Assembly (NCBI GenBank): GCA_030278955.1
Contig: JAOANR010000014.1
Coordinates: 15,874,068-15,938,067, forward strand
Direction: 5' to 3'
Source: Hygrophila difformis
Taxonomy: Eukaryota > Streptophyta > Magnoliopsida > Lamiales > Acanthaceae
Length of the DNA stretch: 64,000 bases
Part shown: piece by piece, positions 35,530 to 47,736 of the stretch
How positions within the stretch are numbered: position 1 is the stretch's first letter
Layout: the number at the start of each line of letters is the position of its first letter
The notes under the pieces: generated by a model
Told to the model about the DNA's origin: nothing
Seen by the model: only the letters and a program-made list of their open reading frames with translations
The model's database searches: none
Translations under genes and position numbers: made by a program

Positions 35530-37440
35530 GAGAGGGGCTGTTCATTGCTTGCAAGTATTGACTGCTGCTCAAACCAAATTGTCCAGAGTACTACTCTCCA
35601 GTGCTGATTTCTTGATCCACTGAAACTGGGTATAAATCATCGTTTTCCCTTGCAAATCCTAGGCTTTCTCCTCGGATATTTTCCTCATCCCAAGTATGTG
35701 ACTTGTATTTCCTTAATCTTTTCCAATTCCATGACTACTTCTTTCCCGGTTGGCCTTTCACTTCCGTGTAACTTGCCGCATCTTATAACAAGTTCGGCCA
35801 CTTGACCAATTTGCTCCGAACTCCCTTCTCGCAGAATTCTTGGTTGCACTATCTGGAAAAGTTTATTTTTAGCAACAGACATCGCGAAGTAAGTGGACAG
35901 ATTATTTTCTTCTCCTGTCATTTCTGTGGAAACTGGATTTTCCCCTCTCAGTAGCTCTGCCAAAACCACCCCAAAGCTATATACATCACTTTTTTTTTGG
36001 TCAATTGGCTTGTTTTTAAATATTCAGGATCAAGATAACCCAACTGTTAATACATTGTTTTGACAACCTAACTGTTTACTTTTTATTGAGATGATCTACA
36101 GGTGTTAGCACATTCCGATAAGGACGACAGACAGTTATCTCTGCTAGAGTTTATTTGTAATGTATTCATTTATATAGTGCAGAGTCCGTAATCTTTAGCA
36201 GTGCGCTTAGAGATTTCATCTTTACTACTTTTAGAGATTTCAGAGTGAGAGAGTCTTGTATATTGTTCTTCAAGATTTCATAGAGATATTTTTAGAACAG
36301 CAAGATTAGTGATTGGGATTACACTGGAATATCTGGAGATATTGCGATCTTCAACATTCAAGAAGTTCTGGAAGAATTCAGCGATCAAGATGAAAGCCAT
36401 GGTGAATGACAAACAGCGTTTGTGCCTTTGAAGATTCCATTCTAGGGTGAGTTCCCTACGGACGTGTTGAGGGGGAGTCTCAACGACGTCCGCTCGACTG
36501 GATTGATCATCTAGTGGTAGAGTTTGGTTTCAGGTGTTAGGCATTGATAGACGTGTTTGTGTTCTTGGTTTTTTAGTCTAGTAAAGGTCGCCTGGATTGG
36601 TATCTCCCAGACGTAGGTCGGAAGGACCGAACTGGGTTATCAAATTGCTGCGTTCTTTACTGCTTTTGACTAACCATAGTTAGAACATAGCATCAACATT
36701 CATAAGCGAATCTTGATATTAAAAGGGACCGTCACCAACGTTTCCTGAACAAGAGTGGTCACTTGTGAACGATCAATAGGCACCAATCTAGATGCTCCAA
36801 AATCTGCTACTTTTGCAATGTAGAACTCATCTAGCAATATATTGGGTGACTTTACATCTCTACGGATGATAGGAATTCCTGCAGCAGAATGAAGATAAGC
36901 AAGTGCACCGGCAGCCTCTCCAGCAATCCACAGACGAGTATTCCCAAGAAAACCAGGGCATTTCCATGCTGTGGTGGATATGGTAAAATAATGTACCATT
37001 TGAGACATTCATATATATACTAATAAGGGGACTTCTATCTCCAAACAACAGCCCAATAGTTTAACCACATTTCTGTGATTAATATGGGTTAGAATAGTCA
37101 CTTCATTGATGAATGGTTCAATCTGATTCACATCCATTATTCTGGCTTTCTTGATGGCCACTTGACAATCATCTACAAGAATCCCCTTGTAGACTACTCC
37201 ATAAGCACCTTTTCCTAGAATGTAATCATCAGCATACTTCTTGGTGGCCTTTTCAAGCTCCTCAGCAGTGAAGATTCTGCTTGATTTCATTATCTCTTCA
37301 TTAGAAGAAAGGCGTCGTTGTAATAATAAACCGCCATTTTGTTCAAAGAATTTCTGCCTCCGTTTAACGAGTTTCCTCTTTTGACAGAAATAGTATATTA
37401 AAATAATGACAATTATCAATGCCAATAAACCAGAAACCAA
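35530..37440 (-). pseudogene. WAKL gene B: kinase-only pseudogene with a solo LTR inside
   Basis: Only the kinase exon is present. The acceptor is degraded (37440-37450) and no EGF or wall-binding exon lies upstream. 37440-37015 encodes the transmembrane helix, juxtamembrane region, P-loop GKGAYG and VAIKKA. A frameshift near 37010 precedes MSQMVHYF. The catalytic loop reads [10 protein letters not shown] (His of HRD changed to Arg), then ADFGASR. A 690-bp copia LTR splits the activation segment at 36734/36045. Beyond it, an expanded T run near 35990 shifts the frame again. The rest of the C-lobe follows (VLAELLRGENPVS...), with another break near 35690. Kinase activity is very unlikely. Confidence 0.88.
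36045..36734 (+). mobile_element. Solo Ty1/copia LTR inside WAKL gene B
   Basis: It runs from TGTTAATACATTG to GGGACCGTCA, about 690 bp, flanked by the perfect 5-bp duplication CCAAC (36040-36044 and 36735-36739). It is the same family as the 5' LTR at 41369-42057. There is no PBS or internal sequence, so it arose by recombination between two LTRs after insertion. Gene A shows the uninterrupted target (CCCAACGTTCCCTGAAC). Confidence 0.92.
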
Positions 37441-37449
37441 ACCTACATA

Positions 37450-37910
37450 TTAAAAATTTGGGATAGGTGTTGAGTGCCGAGTCCATACTAAACTGGCTGA
37501 GAAGTGAGAAGCTTATACTTACCACATATAGAAACATAAAATCAAACTATAACAGAAAATAAAAGATGAAAAATAGAAGTTGCTGGCATTATTTTCCTAT
37601 GCTCTGCGATATTTCTATTTATTTATGTAATTGTATGGGGTATTTTTGAAATAGTTTCTACTAGATGATATTTATGTTTATGTAATAATTTTAATATTTT
37701 TCCATGAAGTCAGGCTTTCAGCTCGGTAAACGGAAAATGGATAAACTTTGGAAAATTAAATCATTTAAAAATTAAATAAACTTAAATATATTTACTTTTC
37801 TATTAATGATGAACAAAAAATTTGAATGTTTGGGGTTAAAATAAAGGAAACCATCAAGAAATCAAGAAATATATTAAAAATTAAATTGGCCTAGCTGTCC
37901 AGAACCATGG
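37450..37910. other. Degraded sequence upstream of gene B
   Basis: 37500-37530 keeps a vestige of the exon 2 donor (CTTACC on plus). No EGF exon can be read. The rest is AT-rich with no feature. Confidence 0.4.
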
Positions 37911-38263
37911 AAAAAAAAAAAACCATTTAGTTCCATAAGTTTTTTCAATTTCCAAAATCATCCCATAAATATCGAATAGACAAATCCGTCCCATATATCG
38001 CCGAACCCATCCATGAACCGGTTTTTTTGCTAATCATCGTCGAACCCATCCCATAACTTCCCTAATCGTGGGATGAGTTCGACGATGATTAGGATAGTTA
38101 TGTGACGGGTTCGGTGATGATTAGCGAAAAAATTGGGTTAATGGACGTGTTCGACTATGATTATGGTAGTTATGGGACGGATTCGTCTAATTCGATATTT
38201 GTGTGACTGTTTTGAATTTTTTTTTTTTTTTTTTTAAATTATAGGACGATATGTGTTTTTTTA
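37911..38263. mobile_element. Foldback MITE with nested hairpin
   Basis: The left end (A run, CCATTTAGTTCCATAAG...AAATATCGAATAGAC) and the right end (GTCTAATTCGATATTTG...ATAGGACGATATGTG, T run) are imperfect inverted repeats. Inside, TAATCATCGTCGAACCCATC and GATGAGTTCGACGATGATTA form a second hairpin at about 38033-38095. There is no coding capacity. Fragments of the same family flank the WAKL inverted repeat at 26509 and 27814. Confidence 0.7.
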
Positions 38264-38950
38264 ACCATCTCCACCTTCCTCTGACCTCCTTGCTTACCCA
38301 GTCACCAAATAAACTTTTTTTCTAGGTCTTAATTGGTCAATAAATTACTTCTCTTAGTTTATTTTTATCTACGATTTAATTATTCGTTGCGTGTGTAAAC
38401 AAGATATCAACACGATGATAAATAGAGGAGTAAAACTGAGGATAACTTACGAGGAAATGCCTGTCTTTGTTACTTCGTTTCATTTCTTAAAAAACCATGG
38501 TCTCGTATACCAATTGAGGATATAAATACTATGAGTCAACCCACAATTATCTGTTCATAAATCCTGTCATTTGGATAGTTATTATTCCGATCCAAGACTG
38601 ATTCTGAGTAAAGACCGCCAACATTATTATTACTGTAGCTTCTTCAAAAATAGTTTTGGCATTTATAGAACTTATATATAGTACTACAGCTTAGAACAGG
38701 GGAGAAAAATACTACAGTTTATAAGTACTAAGTCTAAAGATCACTGTTGGATACACTGGCCAATACAGTTCCATTGGATCTTTTACTTCATACTAAAGCA
38801 CAAAACACGGGGGAGATTGAAACTTACTGAAAAATTTTATTACATGCCACAATAAAAAATAAAAAATAATTAAAAGAAAAAAAGCACAAAACAAGAACAT
38901 TGAGAAATGATCTTGTGAATGAGCATCTGAATGAATGGAAGTGGTTCCAT
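38264..38950. other. Intergenic / 3' flank of gene C
   Basis: AT-rich; no gene or repeat boundary recognised. Confidence 0.5.
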
Positions 38951-41368
38951 TCAACGAGGGGTGTTCACTGCAAGCAAGTACTCACTGCTGCTCAAACCAT
39001 ACTGTCCTGAATATTCTCCAGTACTGAATTCTTGATCCACTGAAACTGGGTATAAATCAACATTTTCCCTCATAAATCCTGTTCCATCTCCTCGGATCTC
39101 TTCCTCTTTCCGAGAATTTGACTTGTACTTCCTCAACCTTTCCAACTCCATTGATACTTGTTTCATCGTTGGCCTGTCTTTTCCATGTAATTTAACGCAT
39201 CTTCTAATTAGTTCGGCCACCTCACCAATTTGGTCTAAACTCCCTTCCCGTAGAATTCTTGGTTGCACTATTTGGAAAAGGCGATTTTTGTCAAGGGACG
39301 CCACAAAGTATGTGGACAGATTCCTATCTTCTTCTGTCTTCTCTGATGTAATTGGCTTCTCCCCTGTCAATAGCTCTGCCAAAACCACACCAAAACTATA
39401 CACATCACTTTTGTCTGTCAATTGGCTTGTTTGGAAATATTCAGGATCAAGATAGCCCAACGTTCCCTGAACAAGAGTGGTCACTTGTGTATGATCAATA
39501 GGCACCAATCTTGATGCTCCAAAATCTGCTATTTTTGCAGGGTAGGAATCATCTAGCAATATATTGGGTGACTTTACATCTCTATACATAATGGGAATTG
39601 CTGCAGCAGAATGAAGATAAGCAAGCGCACCAGCAGCCTCTGCAGCAATCCTCAGTCGATTTTCCCAAGAAAACCATGGCATTCCCAGGCTGTTGTGGAT
39701 GTGGTAAAATAGTGTACCGTTGGAGACGTATTCATATACTAATAAGGGAACTTCTGTCTCCAAACAACAGCCCAAGAGTTTAACAACGTTTCTGTGATTA
39801 ATATGAGTCAGAATAACAACCTCATTGATGAATGATTCTATTTGATTCTCATCCATTATTCTTGATTTCTTGATCGCTACTTCACGTTGATCTTCAAGAA
39901 TCCCTTTGTAAACTATTCCATAACCCCCTTTCCCAAGTATGAAATCCTCAGCATAATTGTTGGTGGCCTTTTTAAGCTCTTCAACAGAAAAGATTCTGGT
40001 TGACTCCATATTAGCTTCATTGGAAGAAAATCGTTGTTCCAATAACAAACCACCATTTTGTTCAAAGAATTTCTGTCTGAGTTTAATGAGTTTCCTCTTT
40101 TGAAGGCTAAAGTATATTAATATAAACCCAATTATGATTGTCAATAAACCGAAACCAATACCTGCAATATGTGTTGAGGTTCAGGTAATCACACAAATAG
40201 TTGCCATATTAATAAAGTAGATGGTATGTATCTATTTACCTAATGACAACTTTATGACTGGGAGTTGAGAAATCACTTTGTTGCAGCCACGACCTTGTTT
40301 GGTGCCATCACCTTTGAATCCTTTGTTGCAAGTACAGTTGTAGCTCCCTGGGGTATTGTTGCAACTCGCATTTGGATCACATGGACTATTCTCATCCTCA
40401 CATTCATTTATGTCTGCAAATCAGAAGTTATCAGAAAATCCTTGAAATGTAGAAAATGAAATTTAACTCTCAATATTGTAGTTTCAACTCTCTGTTTATA
40501 TAATCTTTCTCATCCTTTGCATGCGTGGTGGACCCACTAAGGTGTCCCAGCTAATATGTACTACTTGTCTTGTTTCTATAAATAGAAATGTGAACCCCAT
40601 CATATATTAACAAATCAATGGACAAGAAAGTAACAAAAAAATTATAATGGGATGGAGGGATTAATTTTATGAACACATTGGATACATAGCACTCCAAATC
40701 CATTTATTTCCTTCTTCCTTATTTTCATTCATAGTTTTTCGTCTCCTGCAAATTTCTAAATCTGAAGTTCTTTTCTTAGTTATGAAAATTGTCGGTCTAT
40801 AACCTTCATGAATAAAATCTTAGATTCGTCTCTACATGCATTATTCTGCTCGAGCACCAATTGTAAGCAAAAGAAACTTGTGCACATATTATAAATATAT
40901 AAATATATAACTAATATTGTGCATGAGTTGGTACACATAAAAAGAAAACAAAAAATTGGGACCTGTGCATCCTGGATAGACGTACGGATTGCCCTCATGT
41001 CCTGTAAAGCAGTTGCACCGATATCCGCCGCTGAGTTCTGGATCAGCGTCCACACAGTTACTATTGTTGAGGCATGCATAATCTTTGGTTTTTTGTGCTT
41101 CAGAGCAAGTTTGATTCCCGAACCTCCAGTCCAGCACTATCGGGACATTTACCTCGGTTCTATTTTCAAATGATACGTCGTTGAGATACGATGAATGGAA
41201 TGTGAAGCTTTGCTGATCTGCTACGAAGGCAAAAAAACATGGGTTGAAGGATGAGACATCTGTTGTATTATCGTCCAAGTATACTGAAACATTTAAATCC
41301 CATAGGCCCTTTGGGATGGATATTTGATTACACCCAACTCCTTTACAATCTCCTTCGACAATTTCCTC
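38951..41368 (-). pseudogene. WAKL gene C: intact EGF and kinase exons, exon 1 cut by a copia insertion
   Basis: Exon 3 (40161-38951) and exon 2 (40413-40240) are intact and in phase. Exon 2 is [18 protein letters not shown]...GSYNCTC. The kinase keeps GKGGYG, VAIKKS, ADFGASR and YLDPEYF, but HRD reads YRD ([10 protein letters not shown]). Exon 1 survives only as 41368-40963 (about 406 of ~910 nt), encoding [21 protein letters not shown] to YVYPGCTG. Exactly at 41369 a Ty1/copia LTR begins, so the signal peptide and most of the wall-binding domain are displaced, presumably into or beyond the assembly gap. Without that half the protein cannot reach the membrane in the normal way. The frame is otherwise open, so the insertion is probably recent. 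Confidence 0.88.
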
Positions 41369-42057
41369 TGTTAGTACATTGTCTTGACAACCTAACCATA
41401 TACTTTTCATTGAGATGTTCTACAGGTGTTAGCACATTCTGATGACGACGACAGCCAGTTATCTCTGCTAGAGTTTTTCTTGTTTTGTATTCTTTATATA
41501 TAGAGCAGAGTCTGTAATCTTTAGAAGTAATTCTGAGAGACTTTTATTTTACATCTTTTAGAGATTTCAGATAGAGAGAGAGTCTTGTATTTTGTTCTTC
41601 AAGATTTCATTGTCATATTTTCGAAGAGCAAGATTAGATTGAGTTTACACCGGAATATCTGGAGATATTGTGATCTTCAATATTCAAGAAAGTTCTGGAG
41701 GAATTCATGCGATCAAGAAGAAAGCCATGGTGAATGACAAACAGCGTTTTGCCTTTGAAGATTCCTTTTAGGGTGAGATCCCTACTGGCGTGTTGAGGGG
41801 GAGTTTCAACGACGCTAGCTCAACTGGATTGTATCATCTAGTGGTAGAGGTTGGATTCTGTGTTAGGCTTGGTTAGCGTGTTTGTATTTTGGTTTTTCTG
41901 TCTAGTGAAGGTCGCCTGGATTGGTATCCCCCAGACGTAGGTCGGAAGGACCGAACTGGGTTAACAAATTGATGTGTTCTTTACTGCTTTCATTATCACG
42001 TAGTTAGAACTACTTATAAACACCCATAACTGAATCTTGGATATAAAGGGACCTACA
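41369..42057 (+). mobile_element. 5' LTR of a Ty1/copia element inserted in gene C
   Basis: It starts TGTTAGTACATTG and ends GGGACCTACA, 689 bp, and is clearly related to the solo LTR at 36045-36734 over its length. Preceding bases are TCCTC, the expected 5-bp duplication. The other copy should follow the 3' LTR, which is not in the sequence. Confidence 0.88.
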
Positions 42058-42060
42058 AAG

Positions 42061-42072
42061 TGGTATCAGAGC
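42061..42072 (+). promoter_or_regulatory. Copia primer-binding site (tRNA-Met type)
   Basis: TGGTATCAGAGC three bases after the LTR end. It is the standard Ty1/copia PBS. Confidence 0.9.
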
Positions 42073-42409
42073 TAATCCTCTAAAGTAGCTGAGGAATTCC
42101 ATTCTGATAATGGCCAGGAATGACCATTATTTTCAATCCATTTCCGTGTCTTAAACGGGCATTTGATCGCATTCCGGTCTTACATTAAGTAAGAAAGCAG
42201 TCGAATTGGACTAATTTATGAATAATTGTAAAAATAATAAGCTGGTGTGAAAAAGACATAAATATGTAATTTTATTACATATTTATGTTAGAAAAATCCA
42301 AAAACATGAGAAAAAGAAAAGGAAACAAAAAGATGGGAAAAAGATAGAAAAGCCCACAAAAAGAATATTTTCGGCCCATCTGGCCCAATCCAGCAGGCCC
42401 AGGAAGACC

Positions 42410-42654
42410 TTTGTCGCGGAAGCCCCTTGGCGCGATGCAGTGTTCCGCGACAAAGGCATGTTCCGCGACCAAGTGGCCCAAATGAAGAGGAGACCAGCCA
42501 AAGCCCTCTGGCGCGATACCTTTGTCGCAATGCCCTGTTCCGCGACAAAGGTCCATTCCGCGACCAAGACACATTTTTAGAGACACAAGACCCAGTCGAG
42601 AAGCTTTGCCACATGCAGTGTATTCCGCGACCAAACTTGGTGCTCCGAGACAAG
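42410..42654. repeat. CG-rich palindrome array upstream of TATA, element 2 5' LTR
   Basis: GTCGCGGAA half-sites and their complements, some with GCGC in place of TCGC. It ends ~70 bases upstream of TATAAATA. Confidence 0.88.
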
Positions 42655-42724
42655 CTGTGATGTGTGTGATGTCTTGAGACACAATGGGCTCAAATCAAGG
42701 CCCATGAGCTTAGGGTTTCCCCTC

Positions 42725-42732
42725 TATAAATA
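42725..42732 (+). promoter_or_regulatory. TATA box of element 2 5' LTR
   Basis: CTCTATAAATATGAGG context, the same as in element 1 and in the 3' LTR copy (55710-55717). Confidence 0.6.
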
Positions 42733-43353
42733 TGAGGTGTTTCCTTTGAGCTAGAGGTTGGAAGAATTTTAGAGAAAATACTCACTCTTGAAGACAAGTG
42801 GGAAGTCCAGTAGTTAGTTTAGTTTAGGGTAGTTTAGTTAGATTTTCTTTTGTATTATTTAATTTATGCACTAGTTAGAAGTAGTTTACTGTACTTGGGT
42901 TAGATAGCCAGTTTTACACCTTGTTTCTTGTTCTAAACTTTTGTTTAAGGGTTTGTGGTACCCAAACCATGGGTATGAACAACACCGTTTAATAATATGG
43001 GAAAACATTCTCCATTTGTGTCCCAAAATCATGAAATGGGTCTCACACCCATGGATCTTACTGTTTTCGTTTTCCGTGGGTCATTTGATCCTTGTTTTGC
43101 ATTTTAATGTCACTGCTTGGTGACTTTTTCTTGGGATAATGTTGCATGCTTATGGATGATCAAGCTTAGATTAGGGTTTCTTAAGTTTTAAGTTTGCTTT
43201 ATTTCTATTTTGTTCAAGCATGTTCTAGCTAGATTCAAATTCTGTTTTGTTATTTTGAGCTTAGTTTAGCTTTTGAATCTGAAATGGGTGAGATCACACA
43301 TAATGCATGCCACTGTTCCACTTTACTTTTCTGACATGTGTACTGGACACACC

Positions 43354-43824
43354 TTTGTCGCGGAACAACTCTTGTCGCGGAACCACGTTTCGCGACAAAA
43401 TGGTGCTTTGGCGACAAAGGTGCCAAAGAACATTTGTTAATCATTATTTTAAAAACCCTTGGTCGCGAAGCAACCCTTGGCGCGGAACCACGTTCCGCGA
43501 CAAAATCTTGATCAGCGACCAGGGACCCAAATACTTGTGATTTTATTCTGGAAGGGCTTTGTCGCGAAGCAACCTTGTCGCGGAACCATGTTCCGCGCCA
43601 AAACCTCTTGTTCCGCGACAAGAATTATGCCTTGTCCAATTTTCAACCTTTTTGTCGCTATGCCCTTGTCGCGGAACCACGTTCCGCGACAGAATTTTCT
43701 TTACTTAGTGACAAAACAAACCCTAAGTTTTCAAAATCCCATTTCTTTTATTTCCCATCCCTTTGTCGCGAAACCTTTGTCGCGGAGCCACGCTCCGCGA
43801 CACAAACTCTGCTTCGCGACAAAG
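43354..43824. repeat. CG-rich palindrome array in the leader, element 2 5' LTR
   Basis: At least five palindromes, including TTGTCGCGGAACC/ACGTTCCGCGACA (about 43666) and TTTGTCGCGGAGC/GCTCCGCGACA (about 43777). It lies 630-1100 bases downstream of the TATA box and so would be in the transcript. Confidence 0.9.
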
Positions 43825-46626
43825 TGGCACCTTTTTGCCAAATTTTTATTCTTCATCTCACTCCATTAATTAATTGAACCTTTATATTAATATTTTGAGG
43901 TTGAAATCCAATAATCTCAACCCATGATTAATTTGATATAAAGAACTTTGTTCAATTCTCTATTAAAAGATTCTTCTACAAATGATTAAACTCTAATGAT
44001 CTAAGTATATAATCCGGACTGTAGTTAATTAATTGATTATGGAATGAGCGATTATTTAGACATGAAGAGTAATTATGGATTCAATTCCATACCCTTGCAT
44101 GAGAAACCAATGTCTCTCATGCAAGATGACCCAAAATATTTTCTTTTATTTTATTCTGTCTTTTCCGTGATGTGTGAAACAGCTAGTAAGGAATATATCA
44201 GATTAATGTTGGCGGGTATTCCCTCACGGATAACTAGCTCGTGATCTGTATATTAATTACCAGTTGTTATTTTGCATGGTCTGGATAGTGGTCGGTAGAA
44301 GCCTTGGCGGTTCGTCCCTCCGGGATTATAATAGCTGCTCAGCTGACTCCCATCCGGATACAGTTTTCTTTCCTTTAATTTCAAACCTGAATCTGGAGCT
44401 GTAGTAATGTTAGATGATATATGCCAATGTCATCCAATAATTATTGCAGTAATAGAACATGTGGGTTTCTATCCAAATTCACAGATAGTGGAGTCTGAGA
44501 TGACGGCGGCAACTGTCATTTGAGGCACCCCACTGTCTAAAAGTCATCCCACCTGAAATGATCAGGACCTGGATAGCAGATGTTTGCAGTCTGGATTACC
44601 CTGATTATTCTTGTCATCTTTTTAGCCAAATAAATTCTTCTCATTTCCGGCTGTTTCATCCCTGTATTTCACATTCTGTCTAAACCCACCTTATATTTTG
44701 GGTTATTTTATTTTACACTTCTCTATAAATTTATGCATGATATTACTATGTAGATATTGTGGTCATATTATTTTGGGATCCTTCCCTTGGACATAGAAGT
44801 CTTGATTTAAATCAGATGTTTCATATTAAATTTCCAACAAAAATTCCTTTATAAAATCCGGATCTGAGCAATGGATAAATTCGACAGTTGTGACTAATTC
44901 ATATCCGACTGGGGGTTGATTTTGGGAAATTAGAAGCAGAGTCAGCGATTAGGTCTCACCTAGACTGAAAGGATCTGTGTTTTAATTGAGAGTCTAGTAC
45001 CTGATAGGGAATGATTTTCAGATTTATTATTTTCCAAAACTGCTGTTTGTTGGAAATCTTGTATTAAATATTGCACTGGGCCAGAATCCACTTGGGTTCC
45101 GATAAGGTGTGACAGATAATACTAGAGGAACAACATTCAGGCCTTGGTTATTTTCTAAGGTAGGGTTGAGTATTCTTTCAACTGCTATTCTCTTCTGCCA
45201 AAGCCTATTTTTGAGTCCTGAGTAAGTGCATCCGGAACGAACTAATTTCATTAGTTCGTTTCATTAGTTTGCATCTCATAACCACCCGACGAGAAGTGAA
45301 CACTGCGAGCGGTTCACCGAGAATAGGGAATTCTTGATCCACATCCGGTCATTCTGACTGGGGGCTTTCTTTTACTACCAGGGTCAGACTTTCAAAAACC
45401 TCCGAGTGATAGGATTTTAAATGCTTTCTTTATCGCTTTCTTTTAAAAGCTTTTGCTAGAGGTCACTCGGATGTATTGAGAGTTGTGTAACTGTTACTAG
45501 AATTGAGAGTTAAGGGATAGTTCAGGGTTTGATTTGAATCTACGGGTGTGACATAGGGGAACGATAGCAGTACTTGACACTTCAATAAATGATTTGTCAG
45601 GTGTTGCTTGTCCACCACAGATAAATGACACGCTCTGACGGGAGCAGTTGCGAGTCTGTGGTATCTTAGAATGTGTTGCCTTAAGAGCATGTAAACTCTT
45701 GCTGTAAGTACCTGTCCGTTAAAGGGAACATGGTATAGAGAGCATGAGAATTAGCTAACTGAACGAATTATCCCAAGCTAAGATCTGTGTATTAAAATGG
45801 AAGTTTAACTGTGTTTCATCTGAATCTTGTCCAGCCTTTATTCTTTTCTTCCTGTCCCTTCTGTCTCATTTTAAATCTGCTTTCTTAGATAATTTTAACC
45901 GCTTTCCTAGAATAATTTTATCGCTTACCTAGATTGAGTTTAATTCGCTTTCTAGAATGATTTTATCTACTTTATTTTAATTGCTTTCATAATCTAGTTA
46001 AATTCTGTCAAGTAGTTGTTAGTCATTTCACACACTTGAATCGAGTACCGAGTGGAAAATCTTAGTAAACGACGTGGGACCTGCTTCTATCGCACATCCT
46101 CCAGTGAACGATCCGGTCTTACTATAAATTACTGCAATTTTTGACACCGTGCGCTTTCGGGGGCACAGTTTCTTAACTACGAGCAATAAAAACATGATTA
46201 CGTATAAATGTATCCCTAATCACAACACCGCCATCATAAATTGGTTTCATTTAATAAAACCTAAACCAGGATCACGAATTTTCGGAAAATACTCATGTAG
46301 TGGGAATTAGTCAAAAGTTCCATGGCAGGAAATCTTATGGCAAGAATTGATGAGAAGTATCATGGCATATTTGTCGGGGACCTTCAGTGTGACAGGCTGA
46401 AGGTCAACCTATCCCGGCTATGCCATGAGATTTGTCAACATTTCATGACAGAGAGGACCACAGCGCCATTTGAAACCAAAGCACCACACTTGAGTAATAA
46501 AAAGACTAATAATTTTGATATATCCCTAAACCCTTTCCCGTGAATCATAACGCTTTTCATTTAATAAACCTAACCTGGCATAATTCTAGCAAAAGCTCGT
46601 GTTAACGAAACTTGTCAAAAGTTTCA

Positions 46627-46644
46627 TGGCGCCGTTGCCGGGGA
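46627..46644 (+). promoter_or_regulatory. Primer-binding site, tRNA-Asp type, element 2
   Basis: TGGCGCCGTTGCCGGGGA, directly after the LTR. It is a perfect complement to the plant tRNA-Asp 3' end as I know it. Confidence 0.9.
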
Positions 46645-47156
46645 GGATGCAGCGTCGTTTATTAAGAGGATTACACTCCTGATTACTCCTAGATTAGCTT
46701 AGATCAGTCTAGTTTAGTGTAATATATCTAATTCAGAACAGAAAAAGTACTCTCAGGATTAATTGAACATTTAGAGTACCAAGACTCTAAATGTGAGGAT
46801 GTTGAACCGAGAAGAAAACCTAACCTAATGGGTATTTATCTGTCTTGCAGGAAATTCGGAACCACCCAAAAAGAAGGAGCAGAAAAAGCATGGAAAACCA
46901 GGTTCTTGGTTGGGAAAATTCCACAAATCTGAGAAATTATTTTCGGAATTTAAAGCAATTTAAGATCCGGAATAAATCTCGCAGATAAATGGAACTAACC
47001 CAACCTAATTTTATGCAAGTAGATTATTTTAAATAATGGCCCAATGATTTGAATTGACTTGGACTGAATTCATTCAGGTCCAACTCAAATAAAATGGACG
47101 CAGGCCCAATGTCACACTCGGGCCCAATCCGTTGAAAATTTGAAAATTCAAAAAAG
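46645..47156 (+). other. Leader and deletion junction of element 2
   Basis: 46645-46710 matches the leader of element 1 (18731 downward). From about 46760 it matches sequence downstream of element 1's pol (12520 downward). The gag-pol segment is thus missing between ~46710 and ~46760. It contains the hairpin ACATTTAGAGT/ACTCTAAATGT (46767-46794) followed by GAGGATGTTGA. Confidence 0.75.
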
Positions 47157-47565
47157 TTTGTCGCGGAATGACCATTTTGTCGCGGAACAACGTTCCGCGA
47201 CCAAGTGCAACTCCGCGACAAAGTTCTCCATATCATCAAACCTTGTTTGTCTTCGTCGCGGAGTGATCATTTGTCGCGATGCCCAGCATCGCGCCCATGT
47301 GCAAATTCCGCGACAAAGTTATACTCATCCCTAAACTCTGCTTGTCTTTGTCGCGGAACATTTTGGCGCGGAGCATGACTCCGCGACAGAGTCCCTATTC
47401 CGCGACACGGGCACACCACTCCATTCTTCCTTGCCATTTTGTCGCGGTACACTTTGTCGCGGTGCATGACTCCGCGACAAAGTCCCATATTCCGCGACAC
47501 CTCTAATGTCGCCGAGTCTGGTCGCGTAATCCTGTTCCGCGACCATGGGCTAGGGTTCCGCGACC
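47157..47565. repeat. CG-rich palindrome array upstream of the internal promoter, element 2
   Basis: Contains GTCGCGGAAC/GTTCCGCGAC (about 47178), GTCGCGATGC/GCATCGCG (about 47274), GCGCGGAG/CTCCGCG (about 47366) and others. It ends 11 bases before the TATA-like box at 47577. Confidence 0.9.
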
Positions 47566-47576
47566 GGCCCATTAGT

Positions 47577-47584
47577 ATTTAAAC
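47577..47584 (+). promoter_or_regulatory. TATA-like box of the internal cargo promoter, element 2
   Basis: TATTTAAA, 153 bases upstream of the exon 1 ATG. It is followed by a CT-rich leader with a run homologous to element 1's leader (CGAACGAACACCAC). Confidence 0.5.
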
Positions 47585-47736
47585 CTCTCCACCTCCCTCT
47601 TCTTCCCCACGCATCCCACACTTGGAAAATTTTCGGAAAAACCTCTCGCACTCGAAACTGCCATTTTCGAACGAACACCACCGTGTTTCTTCGCAAACCC
47701 GACCATTCTCAGGGGAAACTCTGCCCGATTTCTGCC

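Larger units (their letters stand above)
42105..46626 (+). mobile_element. Element 2 5' LTR (4522 bp)
   Basis: TGATAATGGCC to AGTTTCA. TATA box at 42725-42732, palindrome arrays at 42410-42654 and 43354-43824. The last ~450 bases hold two diverged copies of the LTR end. Small frames within (for example 44044-44244, 46322-46543) have no recognisable domain and are repeated in the other LTR. Confidence 0.92.

Noticed and set aside
43354..43824. CRISPR-like array
   Set aside because: Spacing is irregular, half-sites vary, there are no unique spacers of constant length, and the context is a plant retrotransposon LTR.
44044..46543. Short frames 44044-44244 and 46322-46543 repeated in both LTRs of element 2
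   Set aside because: Repetition is explained by LTR identity. The equivalents in element 1 are not conserved as frames as far as I can see.
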